Assembly: GCF_000092065.1 (NCBI RefSeq)
Contig: NC_009359.1
Coordinates: 124,001 to 188,000 of the forward strand
DNA length: 64,000 nucleotides
Reading direction: 5' to 3'
Source of the DNA: Ostreococcus lucimarinus CCE9901
Taxonomy: Eukaryota > Chlorophyta > Mamiellophyceae > Mamiellales > Bathycoccaceae
The first letter of the stretch is position 1. The number at the start of each line of letters is the position of its first letter. Positions 18,671 through 27,831 of the stretch are shown here, in pieces. Below the pieces are notes generated by a model. That model had not been told where the DNA came from. It saw only the letters and a list, made by a program, of their open reading frames with translations, and searched no databases. A program made the position numbers and the translations under genes.

Positions 18671-19546
18671 ATGTCGGACAGCGCCGCGCGCGTCACCGCC
18701 GCGAGACGCGCGAAGGAACGCGGGAGCGATTTGTACAAATCTGGCAAGTGGCGTGACGCCGCGGACGCGTTCGGGGAGGCGATTAAAATCGCCCCGCGAG
18801 ATGACGAAGACGTCGCCGTCTACCATTCCAATCGCGCGGCGGCGCTCCTGCAACTCGGCGACGCGAAAGCCGCGCGCTCGGACGCGGAGAAATGCGTGCG
18901 TCTTCGCCCGCACTGGGCTCGCGGGTGGTCGCGCGTGGCCGCGGCGTGCGAAATGCTGCAAGATGACGCCGGCGCCGAGCGGGCGTTGGAAAAGTTGATT
19001 TCGCTCGACGCCGATAACGCGGACGCGAGGCGGAACCTGAACGCGGTGCGGGCGAGAATGCGCGAGCGCGGTGGCGCGTCTCGGGGATGGCGCATGCCGT
19101 CGATGCCGTCGATGCCGTCGATGCCGTCGATGCCAGACGTGTCGGCGACGGCGGCGGCGGGCGCGGCGTTTTGTCGCATGCGCTACGCGCGCGCGACGCC
19201 GAACGAGCAGTTGGCGGTGAAGTGCGCGCTCGGCGTTTTAGCGTACTTTGTGTTCAAGCGCGTGGCGAGCGTTTTCGGATTCGGTGGTTACGGCTACGGT
19301 TCGTACGGTGGTGGTTACGATCCGTACGACGGCGGTGGTTTTTCGTTGTATACGCTCTTGGGCGTGGTGGCGCTGTACTACGCTCACAAGAGCGGCGCGA
19401 GTTGGTGGAACTTGCTTTCGATCGCAAACATGTTTGGCTTGACCGGAGGAGGTCGGCGTAGAGGCTACGGCGGCTACGGCGGCTACGGCGGCTACGGCGG
19501 CTACGGCCGACCCGGGTTCGGCGGACCGGGGATGTTCTTTCGATGA
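18671..19546 (+). CDS. TPR co-chaperone-like protein with membrane segments and GYG-rich tail
   Basis: 291 aa. Residues about 8-125 contain three TPR units (GSDLYKSGKWRDAADAFGEA, YHSNRAAALLQLGDAKAARS, AWGWSRV-like third), of the STI1/Hop type that clamps chaperone tails. A short Met-Pro-Ser repeat follows, encoded by a 9-bp tandem repeat at about 19092-19130. Two hydrophobic segments come next (AVKCALGVLAYFVFKRVASV and FSLYTLLGVVALYYAH), and the C-terminus is a GYGGYGG run. It may be a membrane-anchored chaperone adaptor at the ER, mitochondrion or plastid envelope; the compartment is not clear from sequence. Confidence 0.75.
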   Translation: MSDSAARVTAARRAKERGSDLYKSGKWRDAADAFGEAIKIAPRDDEDVAVYHSNRAAALLQLGDAKAARSDAEKCVRLRPHWARGWSRVAAACEMLQDDAGAERALEKLISLDADNADARRNLNAVRARMRERGGASRGWRMPSMPSMPSMPSMPDVSATAAAGAAFCRMRYARATPNEQLAVKCALGVLAYFVFKRVASVFGFGGYGYGSYGGGYDPYDGGGFSLYTLLGVVALYYAHKSGASWWNLLSIANMFGLTGGGRRRGYGGYGGYGGYGGYGRPGFGGPGMFFR

Positions 19547-19577
19547 ACGCGTACGATTACATCGGCGCGTGGAAAAC

Positions 19578-19597
19578 GCCTAGCCTAGCCTAGCCTA
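19578..19597. repeat. GCCTA pentanucleotide microsatellite
   Basis: Four perfect copies of GCCTA lie in the 62-bp space between the converging TPR and FRA10AC1 genes. It probably falls in a 3' untranslated region. Confidence 0.8.
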
Positions 19598-19608
19598 AAT
19601 CGCTAAAT

Positions 19609-20283
19609 CTACATCTCCAACAGTCCCCGCAACGCCTCCCTCGCATCGTCCTTTTCCGCATCCCGTTTCCTCTTCCTATCCTTCTTCTCTCGCTTCCTAT
19701 CCTTCGGCTTCGCCCTCGAGACCCCCCCGCCGGCGCCGAGCTTCTCCGCGCACCGCGCGCACGCGCGCACCTTCATCATCGCCTTCTTCCTCACCCCTCC
19801 CTCGTCGTACGCGAACACGCACTCGAACGACGCCAACCCATCGCTCGTCTCGCATCTCTTCTCGCCGCACGTGAACTGCCCCTTCCCCGCCCGCACCTCC
19901 GCCGCCGTTCGCCACCGCGCCCCCGTCTCGCCGTCTCGCGTCGTCGCGTCGAACACCGCGTACGCCTTGTACAGCTTTTCGTGATACCGTCTCGCCAGTC
20001 GCACCGCCCACGCGTCGCCGCGCCTTTCGTCCTCCTCGTCGTCTCTCACGAATCGGTGCTCGCGCGCCAGCGCGTCGCCGTCGCCGCGCGCGCGCCGCGC
20101 GTTCGCGCCGCAGAACCGCTCGTGCGCGTCGAGCAGCGCGGCGTGACGCGCGCGAGGGCTCAGCCGCGCGAAGTCGGCGCGATCGAGCGCGGCGCGCGCG
20201 ACGTCGTCGCCGCGCGCGCGCCGCATCGCGCGTCGCGGCGTGCGGGCGACCGACCGCGCGGGCGCCGTGCACGCATAAATCAT
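19609..20283 (-). CDS. FRA10AC1: FRA10AC1 homologue (splicing-associated nuclear protein)
   Basis: 224 aa if started at 20283; a second in-frame ATG at 20226 (MRRARGDDV) is equally possible. The conserved FRA10AC1 core is clear: RLARRYHEKLYKAYAVFDAT, then RWRTAAEVRAGKGQFTCGEK with the CxxxxC pair, AYDEGGVRKKAMMKVRACAR and CARCAEKL, followed by a Lys/Arg-rich tail (KRKRDAEKDD). The CxxxxC...CxxC cysteines suggest a zinc site. Family members are nuclear and associated with the spliceosome. The first 19 codons lie within a tandemly duplicated segment, so the true start is uncertain. Confidence 0.85.
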   Translation of the reverse strand: MIYACTAPARSVARTPRRAMRRARGDDVARAALDRADFARLSPRARHAALLDAHERFCGANARRARGDGDALAREHRFVRDDEEDERRGDAWAVRLARRYHEKLYKAYAVFDATTRDGETGARWRTAAEVRAGKGQFTCGEKRCETSDGLASFECVFAYDEGGVRKKAMMKVRACARCAEKLGAGGGVSRAKPKDRKREKKDRKRKRDAEKDDAREALRGLLEM

Positions 20284-20395
20284 CCATCACACATGGGCGA
20301 ACGGGTCGCAGAGTACGCGATCGAACGCGCGGGCGCCGTACACGCATAAATCATCACACATGGGCGAACGGGTCGCGGAGTACGCGATCGAACGC
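20256..20395. repeat. Two-copy 71-bp tandem duplication spanning the FRA10AC1 5' end
   Basis: Unit 1 begins at 20256 and unit 2 at 20327 (period 71). They are nearly identical: unit 2 lacks a CAT triplet and differs by two or so substitutions. Each holds GCATAAATCATC and GGGCGAACGGGTCGC. On the minus strand each copy contains an ATG followed by the same eleven codons (MIYACTAPARS), so the duplication copies the possible start codon and its surroundings. It also lies in the promoter region shared with the sterol desaturase gene. Confidence 0.85.
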
Positions 20396-20617
20396 CCGCG
20401 GCGCGCGATAAAAATCGACCGCGCGACGTCACCCGTTTGACCGCGGCGCCGCACACGCCGGCGCGCCGCGCGACCGCGCGCGCACGAGCGCGCGGACGTC
20501 GAGCGCGACGTGAAGCGTCGCGTCGTCGCGGCGAGCGCGCGCGCGACGCGAGGAAGCGAACGCGACGCGACGCGAGGAAGCGAACGCGAAGACGCATTCG
20601 CGCGCGCGGCGCGCACG

Positions 20618-21514
20618 ATGAGCGAGGTGCCGATCGTCGTCGGCCTGCTGCACGGCTTCGACGGCACGGGACACTGGTTGAATCACGTGCTGATCGATCG
20701 GTACGTGCTCGGGGTGACGAAGGCGGGAGACGCGTACGATCCGTCGAGATATTCGATGGCGAGAAAGTTTACGGTCATGTGGGCCTTTTTGACGTTTTTC
20801 ACGTACGCGCTGTACTTTACGCTGTGCCCGTTGTCGTATTGGTGGAATTTTAAGCGGAAGAACGCGGAGGGGAAGAATAAGGCGAAATGGCTCGGTCGCG
20901 AGGGGAAGGATCAGGTGAAAAACGAGATCGTGCTCTCGGTGTGGTCCATCGCGGTGATGACGTTTATGATTGCGCCGTTCGAGCTGATGGTCGAGGCGGG
21001 ATGGACGAAGTTGTATTGGGACGTCGATAAGTACGGCATGACGTACTTTTGTCTCACGCCGTTGTTGTTTTTGGTGTTCAGCGACACGTGCATTTATTGG
21101 ATTCATCGCGGGTTGCATCATCGCGCGGTGTACGCGCCGATTCACAAGTTGCACCACAAGTACAAGGACACGACGCCGTTTAGCGCGTACGCGTTTCACC
21201 CGCTCGACGGCTGGTTACAAGGGTGCCCGTATCACTTGTTCATCTTCCTGTTCCCCATGCATCACATGACTTACTTTATTTCTCTCGCCATCGTTGGTTT
21301 GTGGACGATCAATATCCACGACCGCGTTTCGATGCGGTTTCCTTACGTCAACTGCGCGGCGCACCACACGATTCATCACACGGGGTTCAATTACAACTAC
21401 GGGCAGTACTTTACGTTTTGGGACAAAATCGGAGGGTCGTACAGGGACCCGCACTCATACCCGCCTTACGCGGACAAGAACCCGAACTTGACGACTAGCA
21501 AAAAAGCTGATTGA
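20618..21514 (+). CDS. Sterol C-5 desaturase (lathosterol oxidase, ERG3-like)
   Basis: 298 aa from the ATG at 20618. Di-iron fatty-acid-hydroxylase superfamily enzyme of the ER that introduces the delta-5 double bond in sterols. The three histidine boxes are in order: HRGLHH, HKLHHKYK (with TTPFSAYAFHPLDG following) and HHTIHH near GFNYNYGQYFTFWD. Four to five membrane segments surround them (MWAFLTFFTYALYFTLCPL, LTPLLFLVFSDTCIYWI and others). Length and motifs fit plant and fungal ERG3/STE1. The stretch from 20510 is in frame but Arg-rich and likely untranslated. Confidence 0.92.
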   Translation: MSEVPIVVGLLHGFDGTGHWLNHVLIDRYVLGVTKAGDAYDPSRYSMARKFTVMWAFLTFFTYALYFTLCPLSYWWNFKRKNAEGKNKAKWLGREGKDQVKNEIVLSVWSIAVMTFMIAPFELMVEAGWTKLYWDVDKYGMTYFCLTPLLFLVFSDTCIYWIHRGLHHRAVYAPIHKLHHKYKDTTPFSAYAFHPLDGWLQGCPYHLFIFLFPMHHMTYFISLAIVGLWTINIHDRVSMRFPYVNCAAHHTIHHTGFNYNYGQYFTFWDKIGGSYRDPHSYPPYADKNPNLTTSKKAD

Positions 21515-21713
21515 TCGATTAATAATTGTTTGTAACGCTCACGAAGAATTTAGCGAAAGGGGTGCGCGTCGCGCCGACGAAAAGCTTTTTGGTTTTATCG
21601 TTACAGTGAAAGGCTCCTTTGTGTCTTCTAATCTCCGAAAATATGCATCACCGAGACGACGCGATCACTTTCGCATCTCAAAAAACCAGCGGCCGACGGC
21701 GCTCGCCGTTCGC

Positions 21714-22666
21714 TTACAGGTACTTTTCCACCGTCCCGGTGAGCGTGCTCTTCGGCACCGCGCCAATCACAGTGTCCATCTTTTGACCACCCTTGAAGAT
21801 CATCACGGTCGGGATGGAACGAATGCCGTACTCCGTCGCCACGCTAGGGGATTCATCCGTGTTAAGCTTGACCTGCACGCGCACAAAAATCGTTGAAACT
21901 CGTCAGTCGCCGCGCTTTGTTTGTCTCACCGCGTCACCCTCGCTCGACGCCGCCCCGCGCGCGGCGTTCTACGCTCGCGCGCGCACCCTCGCGCGCGCCA
22001 TCGCGCGCGACTACACTCGCGATCGAACATTTTCAACGTACCGCCTTGAGCTTCCCTTGGTACTCCTCCGCGAGTTGATCAATCAAAGGCGCAATCATTC
22101 GGCACGGCCCGCACCACGGCGCCCAAAAATCCACGAGCACCGGAACGTCGGACTTCAACACTTCCGCCTCAAACGTCGCGTCCGTGACCACGGTCGCGAG
22201 CGAGCCTGCGCGTGCACACACATTTTCATCCGTCAGTCGCCTCGTTCGCGAATATCGCGCGTCCGCGCGCGCCGCGATTCTCTTGTCTATAGAGCCCTCG
22301 GACCCCCACACCCGGGTGGCTTATCGCGAACGCGATCAGGGGTAACGACGCGATTCCCATCGCGCCCGCGCGCCGCGCGCCGCCCCGCATCCGCCCCCCG
22401 GCGCCCGCGTTCGACGCGCGTAAATCTCCACCGCGCATTCCCACCCCTCGACGTCCGAGCGTCGCGTCGCGCGCGCGTCGCGCGTCGCGAATGCACCGCG
22501 CGCGCGCGCCCGCGATCGCGCGCATCTTCATTCGCGTTGACGCACCGCTCGTGCTCGTCTCCTCCGCGCGCGCGACGACGCGCGCGCGGTTGGACGGCGT
22601 TCTATTTTGGTGCGTTTTTCGCGTCACCGAGGTCATCGCGGGGCATCGCGCGAGGGTGAGCGACAT
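21714..22666 (-). CDS. TRXm: Thioredoxin m, plastid precursor
   Basis: CDS complement(join(21714..21872, 22042..22205, 22546..22666)), 147 aa. Exon 1 encodes the plastid transit peptide ([10 protein letters not shown] to [11 protein letters not shown]). Exon 2 carries [20 protein letters not shown] with the redox WCGPC site. Exon 3 encodes [20 protein letters not shown] with the cis-Pro loop SIPTVMIFK, ending EKYL. Intron 1 is 340 nt (phase 1, GTGCGT...CGCAG), intron 2 is 169 nt (phase 0, GTACGT...TGCAG); both have CTGAC branch sites. The m-type passes electrons from ferredoxin-thioredoxin reductase to stromal enzymes. Confidence 0.95.
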
Positions 22667-22866
22667 CGTATACGCGCGTCGCGCGATGCCGACGTGGCCA
22701 TTATCCGAGTTGATCCGGCGCGGTAAACAATGATCCGTGTTGTATTGCACGAAACGACCCCATGTTTCTTTGAGTCAAGATCCGTCAGAGCTGAGGATCA
22801 CGTATTTCGAGCGCTGGAAGCGCATGAGTCGCGCGACGCGGCCGCCGCACGCCGCGGCGCGCGGCG

Positions 22867-23797
22867 ATGGCGACGCCGGCGTCCACCGTCGCGGGCACGC
22901 GCGTGGTGAAGATCGGGGACGCGTCGCTCGAGGTGCGGACGCGCGCGACGCGCGCGCGCGACGGCGCGACGGCGCGAACGCGCCAACGCGCGCGATGGGC
23001 GATGGGCGACTGACGGCGCGGTGACGACGACGCAGGTGCCCTCGTTCGTGAGCGCGTCGAACGTCGGGACGAGCGCGCCGCGAAAGAAGCATTTTCGTCA
23101 GCGCGCGCACTGTAATCCGTTGAACGATGGGTACTATTACGCGCCCGTGGGACCGTGGGAGATCGACTGGCGCGAGCACTACGAGGAATTTTTCGCGAAG
23201 CGGGACGGCGACGGCGACGCGGGAAGTCTGAAGATACGCTTCGCGGACGTCGGATGTGGGTTCGGAGGGATGCTCGTGCGACTGGCGGAGGTGTTTCCGG
23301 AAAAGTTGATGCTCGGGATGGAGATACGGGACAAGGTGAGCGAGTACGTGCGCGAGCGGTGCGCGGCGTTGCGCAAGGACCACCCGGGTAAGTACTGGAA
23401 CATTTCGTGCGTGCGGGCGAACGCGATGAAAAATTTGCCGCAATATTTCGAAAAGGGGCAATTGGAGAAGCTCTTCTTTTTGTTTCCCGATCCACACTTC
23501 AAGGCGGCGAATCATAGGCGAAGAATCGTGACGACGACGTTACTCGCCGAGTACGCGTACGTGCTCGCCGAGGGCGGAATTTTGTACACCATCACCGACG
23601 TCGAGGAACTCGGTAAATGGATGTCCGATCACATGTCCGCGCATCCAATGTTTGAACGCGTGCCCGAGGCTGAGCTCACGAAAGATCCCGTGGTGCCGCT
23701 CCTTTACACGGGCACCGAGGAAGGGCAAAAAGTTGAGCGAAACTCGGGTTCGACGTTTCTCAACGTCTTCAGGCGCGTCGCCAACCCGAACCATTAG
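22867..23797 (+). CDS. TRM8: tRNA (guanine-N7)-methyltransferase (TrmB/METTL1/TRM8)
   Basis: CDS join(22867..22932, 23036..23797), 275 aa. Exon 1 (MATPASTVAGTRVVKIGDAS) joins in phase 0 to VPSFVSASNVG through a 103-nt intron with donor GTGCGG, CTGAC branch and acceptor CGCAG. The enzyme part begins PRKKHFRQRAHCNPLND, then the SAM loop ADVGCGFGGMLVRLA and GMEIRDKVSEYV. The catalytic signature FLFPDPHFKAANHRRRI and the C-terminal TITDVEELG complete the family pattern. It methylates G46 of tRNAs with a WDR4/Trm82-type partner. The assignment of exon 1 is good but less certain than the rest. Confidence 0.9.
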
Positions 23798-23893
23798 TTA
23801 GCGCGCGTCAAGACGCAACGTAGTTTTCTAGATTCTAAGCCATCACAGTATTACATGATTCCCTACGTGCGCGCGACTTCCTCGCCCTCGCTC

Positions 23894-24217
23894 CTACGTC
23901 GCCTTTGCCTTCGCCGCCTGCGCTTGGTCGTACGAAAACCTTCGAAACAGTTGATACGACCCCGTCGCCGCCATCACCATGTTCACCGCCATCAAGTTGT
24001 AGTTCACGGGCGTGATGTCCAGCGCGTACTTGCACCAGATCAATCCCGTGAGCGTCACCGCGCTCTGCTGCGGGACGCTGAGCAATTCGGGCGGGCGCGA
24101 GAAATCCTTCACGTTCGCCGCGGTGATCCCCCATTTCATCGTCGGCGCCCAGAAGAAGATGGTTTTAGGGCCCGCGGGGTGGTTCCAGAATGATCGCGCG
24201 CTCGCGGCGAACGACAT
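23894..24217 (-). CDS. MPC2: Mitochondrial pyruvate carrier subunit MPC2-like
   Basis: 107 aa from the ATG at 24217 (MSFAASARSFWNHPAGPKTI), the normal family start; the open frame extends upstream but without family similarity. Signature residues are WNHPAGPKTIFFWAPTMKWG, RPPELLSVPQQSAVTLTGL, IWCKYALDITPVNYNLMAVN and the final QLFRRFSYDQ. Two to three short membrane helices. It forms the inner-membrane pyruvate importer with MPC1, which is not in this window. Confidence 0.93.
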   Translation of the reverse strand: MSFAASARSFWNHPAGPKTIFFWAPTMKWGITAANVKDFSRPPELLSVPQQSAVTLTGLIWCKYALDITPVNYNLMAVNMVMAATGSYQLFRRFSYDQAQAAKAKAT

Positions 24218-24353
24218 GGCGAACGCGCCGCGGAATGCGTCGCGGCGGAAACCCCCTGAATGGACTTTTGCGCTGTGTTCCGAACACTGGCTACGTAGAG
24301 CTCGGATGAATGTCGTATCACATGGGTCGTGGTGAAAATCGTCGAGAAGGAAA

Positions 24354-26816
24354 CTAGAGTTTGAGCTGGATGGCGACGCCGGCGTCATCGCGTCGCATGG
24401 TTTTCGTGCAGAGAGGATTTTCATCGAGCGCCGCGTCGGCGGCGGTGTGAACGATGATTTTCGCCTTGAGCGCGGACGCGGCGTTGGCCTTCTTTGCCAA
24501 AGCGATATCCGAGTCGACGTTTGACGGGACGTATTGCGCTACCATGACGGATTCAGTCCACGGCTTGAAGTTCAAGTCGACGTCGCCGTCATCGTAATCG
24601 ACGCGAAACGAATACGTGTGCGGATCGAAGGCGGTAATCGTGCCAGAGTAAAACGCGTTGTCCCGCTGCCACAGCACCACTATCCTCTGGCCTACGGCTT
24701 TGTCCTTGCGAAGCGCTAGTGTGGCGCCGATTTGACCGTGTCTCGCGAGTTCTATGATCTTCATCTGTGCGCACTTTGATTTCATCTTAGAACGACCAGC
24801 CGCGAGCTCCGACTCCGTGCCGGACGAACGCCGCGATCTCGTCTGCGGTTTGCTATCGGCCATAGCCTTGTGCGCTTCGGTGACGCACACGTCACATTCG
24901 TAACATGGCGATGGATCGGTGAAGAGATGTGCGTTGTTACGCTGCACGATTGGGTTGACGGGAGCCTCTAAATTCCTCGCATTGCACCACGCCCGTGCCG
25001 ACTCGACTGACTGCGTAAATTTCGCCTTTGAAGAAAACACAGGTTGTTTCATCGCTTCGCCGTAAAATTTGTCGAACGGATAAACTTCCGACGCTTTAAC
25101 CCATGCGAAGGATCTGCGATCGTCGAAAAAGATCACTAAACGATGATCCTCGGTGAACTTGGGGCTGAAAGCTGCAACACGTGCGCCCTCAGGGATAACG
25201 GCGTGATCCCGAAGCGGATGGAGCGCGACGCATGGCCAGTACATGGTCTTTCCTCGCACAGCTCCTTTCCATTTCACCCACGAGCACTCGCCGTGTGTCG
25301 TCATGCCATGTTCGTCTAAGTCGTTTTCGTTGTTTTCGTCTCGATGTCTCTTTTCCTTTGCAGCCTCTGTTTCTTCGCTCTCCCCCTCGTCTTCATCCGA
25401 ATCGTCGTCGTACTCATTGGCAGCTTGTTCGTCGTCTTCGGCGTCAATGTCTTCTAAAATGTCAATCTTAGACTTCTTTGATGGCGACGGCAGGGTCACT
25501 TGTGTCGAGTCACGCTTGACGTCTAACGCCGCGAGAATCGTCGAGTCAATGTTCTCGTGCGCGAGCTCGAGTCTCCGCAAGTAGCCTTCTCGAAGTTCGT
25601 ACCGCACGGGTTTGTTCTTTGTGAATTCAAGAAAATCGCCGAGCGGTGTGAAACCGCGAATGAGTGGAAACTCTGAAACTTCGTTCGGCGCGCGTTGTCG
25701 ACCTGTCCATTTCGGATCGCCGTTCACGTTGAGCATGTTGTAAGCGGCGAGCGGCCATGCCTTTGAAGATCGATCGCGCGTCGCTGGTCCCGGACACGGC
25801 TTTTCGAATGGCGTCGCCAGCGCATCGTAGGTAAATTTCACGTTGTACGGGCATTTCAACTGCTCGCCAAGCCACCGGCTTTGTGGGACGCTGCACGCCA
25901 GACCTAAGAGACTAAATCTTTTCATCGTTTGTAAATCCGTGTCGAACACCGGCGCTCGTTCGTTGGGACGCATGAGCGGATAGCAGGGTTCCGTATAACC
26001 CGGAGGAAATCCCATCAATCGTTCGGCGTCTTCTATCGCCAACATTGACAACTCAGCCTTTTGCTTTCCGATTTGGGTCGCGACACATGTACGACGTCCG
26101 TTGCTCGTCGTGAAGCAGTGCATGATATCGCAACACGGCGCTCGACGCTTCTCCCCGAGATCTATCGACGCCGAAAACATCTTTGTCGGTACTCGCGGTG
26201 GAGTGATGAAGCACTCGTAACACTCGTTGTTCATTCCCAGCTGGACGCACTCTCCCGAACACATCGCGCTCTGCGACAATAACACGTCTCGGGGATCACC
26301 GTGCAAAGATGCGACGACGAAAACGCGTCGTCGCTTATGAGGCGTCCCAAAGGACAAAAGATCGACGACGCGATACGCCCATCTGTATCCGAGATTTTCC
26401 AATTCATTGACTACGTAATCGATCGCCGGTCTCTGTTCGCCGTCGCTGTGCCACTTCAACAACCCGACGACGTTCTCGAGCAACAGCCACGGCACCCGTC
26501 TCGCCTCGAGCAAGCGAAACACGTGCGAGACGGAACGCGTGGCGCCGCCGAGCTCGAGTCCGGGTCGCTTGAGATTCTCGCAGCTGCAGTCGTTGCACGG
26601 AAACCCAGCGACGACGCAGTCGATGTTTTCGAGCATGAACGGGAGCACCTCCGCCACGTCATTGAGCAGCGCGACGCCCGGAAAGCGCGCCGAGAGGACT
26701 TGCTTGCAGTGGGCGTCGCGCTCTACCATGAGCTCTATGCGGTGGCCGGCTTGCTGGAGACCGAGATCGAGGCCTCCGACTCCGGAGAATAGGGACGCCA
26801 CGCGAAGACTCACCAT
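24354..26816 (-). CDS. C5-cytosine DNA methyltransferase, DNMT3-like motif IV, C-terminal PWWP and Tudor-like domains
   Basis: 820 aa. The N-terminal catalytic domain holds motif I ASLFSGVGGLDLG (7-19), the nucleophile motif GFPCNDCS (about 71-78), motif VI LLLENVVGLL (about 112), motif VIII HKRRRVFVVAS and, near 265, DAERLMGFPPGYTEP. PCND rather than PCQ is the form seen in DNMT3 and DRM enzymes, and motifs are in the canonical, non-permuted order. An acidic linker (about 440-490) follows. A PWWP-like domain is near 508-600 (WVKWKGAVRGKTMYWPCVAL), then a Tudor/Agenet-like module near 706-760 (GQRIVVLWQRDNAFYSGTIT). The reader modules suggest targeting by histone marks. Intact motifs argue for activity. 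Confidence 0.88.
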   Translation of the reverse strand: MVSLRVASLFSGVGGLDLGLQQAGHRIELMVERDAHCKQVLSARFPGVALLNDVAEVLPFMLENIDCVVAGFPCNDCSCENLKRPGLELGGATRSVSHVFRLLEARRVPWLLLENVVGLLKWHSDGEQRPAIDYVVNELENLGYRWAYRVVDLLSFGTPHKRRRVFVVASLHGDPRDVLLSQSAMCSGECVQLGMNNECYECFITPPRVPTKMFSASIDLGEKRRAPCCDIMHCFTTSNGRRTCVATQIGKQKAELSMLAIEDAERLMGFPPGYTEPCYPLMRPNERAPVFDTDLQTMKRFSLLGLACSVPQSRWLGEQLKCPYNVKFTYDALATPFEKPCPGPATRDRSSKAWPLAAYNMLNVNGDPKWTGRQRAPNEVSEFPLIRGFTPLGDFLEFTKNKPVRYELREGYLRRLELAHENIDSTILAALDVKRDSTQVTLPSPSKKSKIDILEDIDAEDDEQAANEYDDDSDEDEGESEETEAAKEKRHRDENNENDLDEHGMTTHGECSWVKWKGAVRGKTMYWPCVALHPLRDHAVIPEGARVAAFSPKFTEDHRLVIFFDDRRSFAWVKASEVYPFDKFYGEAMKQPVFSSKAKFTQSVESARAWCNARNLEAPVNPIVQRNNAHLFTDPSPCYECDVCVTEAHKAMADSKPQTRSRRSSGTESELAAGRSKMKSKCAQMKIIELARHGQIGATLALRKDKAVGQRIVVLWQRDNAFYSGTITAFDPHTYSFRVDYDDGDVDLNFKPWTESVMVAQYVPSNVDSDIALAKKANAASALKAKIIVHTAADAALDENPLCTKTMRRDDAGVAIQLKL

Positions 26817-26976
26817 CTTCGCCGCGTCGCGATGCGTCGAGCGTCGGGGTGTGTGGACGCGATCGCGGTCGCGCGGCGAGACGGGACGACGCCGACGGCG
26901 AGCAAATTCTAAAATACATTAAAAATATGCCTCTCGCTCGCGAAGAAACACACGACAATCTTGTTCTGAATCCTTC

Positions 26977-27607
26977 TTAATCTTGCTCGGAATCCTTCAA
27001 AATTTTGTTGTACAGCGTGGCTTCGTCGCATTCGACGCACTCGTCGATCTCCGCGTTGAGCGAGCAAAATAACTGTTCTCTCAAGATTTCCAAGTTCACG
27101 TCTTCGTACTTCTCCTGGCATCGCTCACCCCCGAGTCCGCGGTTGAAGTAACTGCGCCATCGTTTCAACAACACCACTCTCTGCGCGAGAATTCTCTGCG
27201 CGTGATCACTGCGCCCTTCGGCGAAGAGTTTCTTGATGAACTCGTCGCCTCGGTTCTTATACTCGCTCGCGGCGAAGTTGTACAACCACTTGTACTCCCC
27301 CTTCCCCGGCGACAAATCCGTCTCTTGCATCTGCGCCAGCGTCTCCTTGAGCGCTCGAAACGTAAAGTAGTTCATCAGCAAGCTGTCGACGTCGTTAAAA
27401 CTCTGTTCAGGCGCGCGCGCGTCGCGCATTCCGTCAGTCAATCGCTCGAAAAGTTTAAACTCGCGCACTCGCCATCGTCGAGACGTCGCCGCTACTCACG
27501 TCGCCGTACGCCCCGCCGAGGTCCCCGCGTCGAATGACATCGCGCGCGCGATGCCGCGCGACGCGTCGGGCGGCGAAAATCGGTGTCGCGCGCTTGACGC
27601 ACGACAT
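26977..27607 (-). CDS. RBCX: RbcX-like Rubisco assembly chaperone, plastid precursor
   Basis: CDS complement(join(26977..27402, 27500..27607)), 177 aa. Exon 1 is a transit peptide (MSCVKRATPIFAARRVARHR). Exon 2 starts SFNDVDSLLMNYFTFRALKE, matching the RbcX helical start that binds the RbcL C-terminus, and continues TLAQMQETDLSPGKGEYKWL, FIKKLFAEGRSDHAQRILA. The 97-nt intron (phase 0) has donor GTGAGT, CTGAC branch and acceptor GAACAG. RbcX dimers clamp the Rubisco large subunit during assembly. The acidic C-terminal tail (DECVECDEATL) is longer than in cyanobacterial RbcX, as in plant RbcX-II. Confidence 0.88.
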
Positions 27608-27831
27608 TTTGTGCGGGGTGCCCGCGTCCGTGGTCGACAGTTGAAGGGGCCTCGGCGCCAGCGTGGCTCGAGCGCGACATTCGAGGGATTGCGGTCGGGG
27701 AAGAGGGGATGTGGTATTGAATAGAGCGTAGAATGCTAAAGCGAGAGTGTGCGCGTCATCTCGACGCGCGGGTGGGCGAGAGGAGCGATGACGACGAGAT
27801 CCGCGATCGGGTCTCGGCGACTCGGCGCCGC

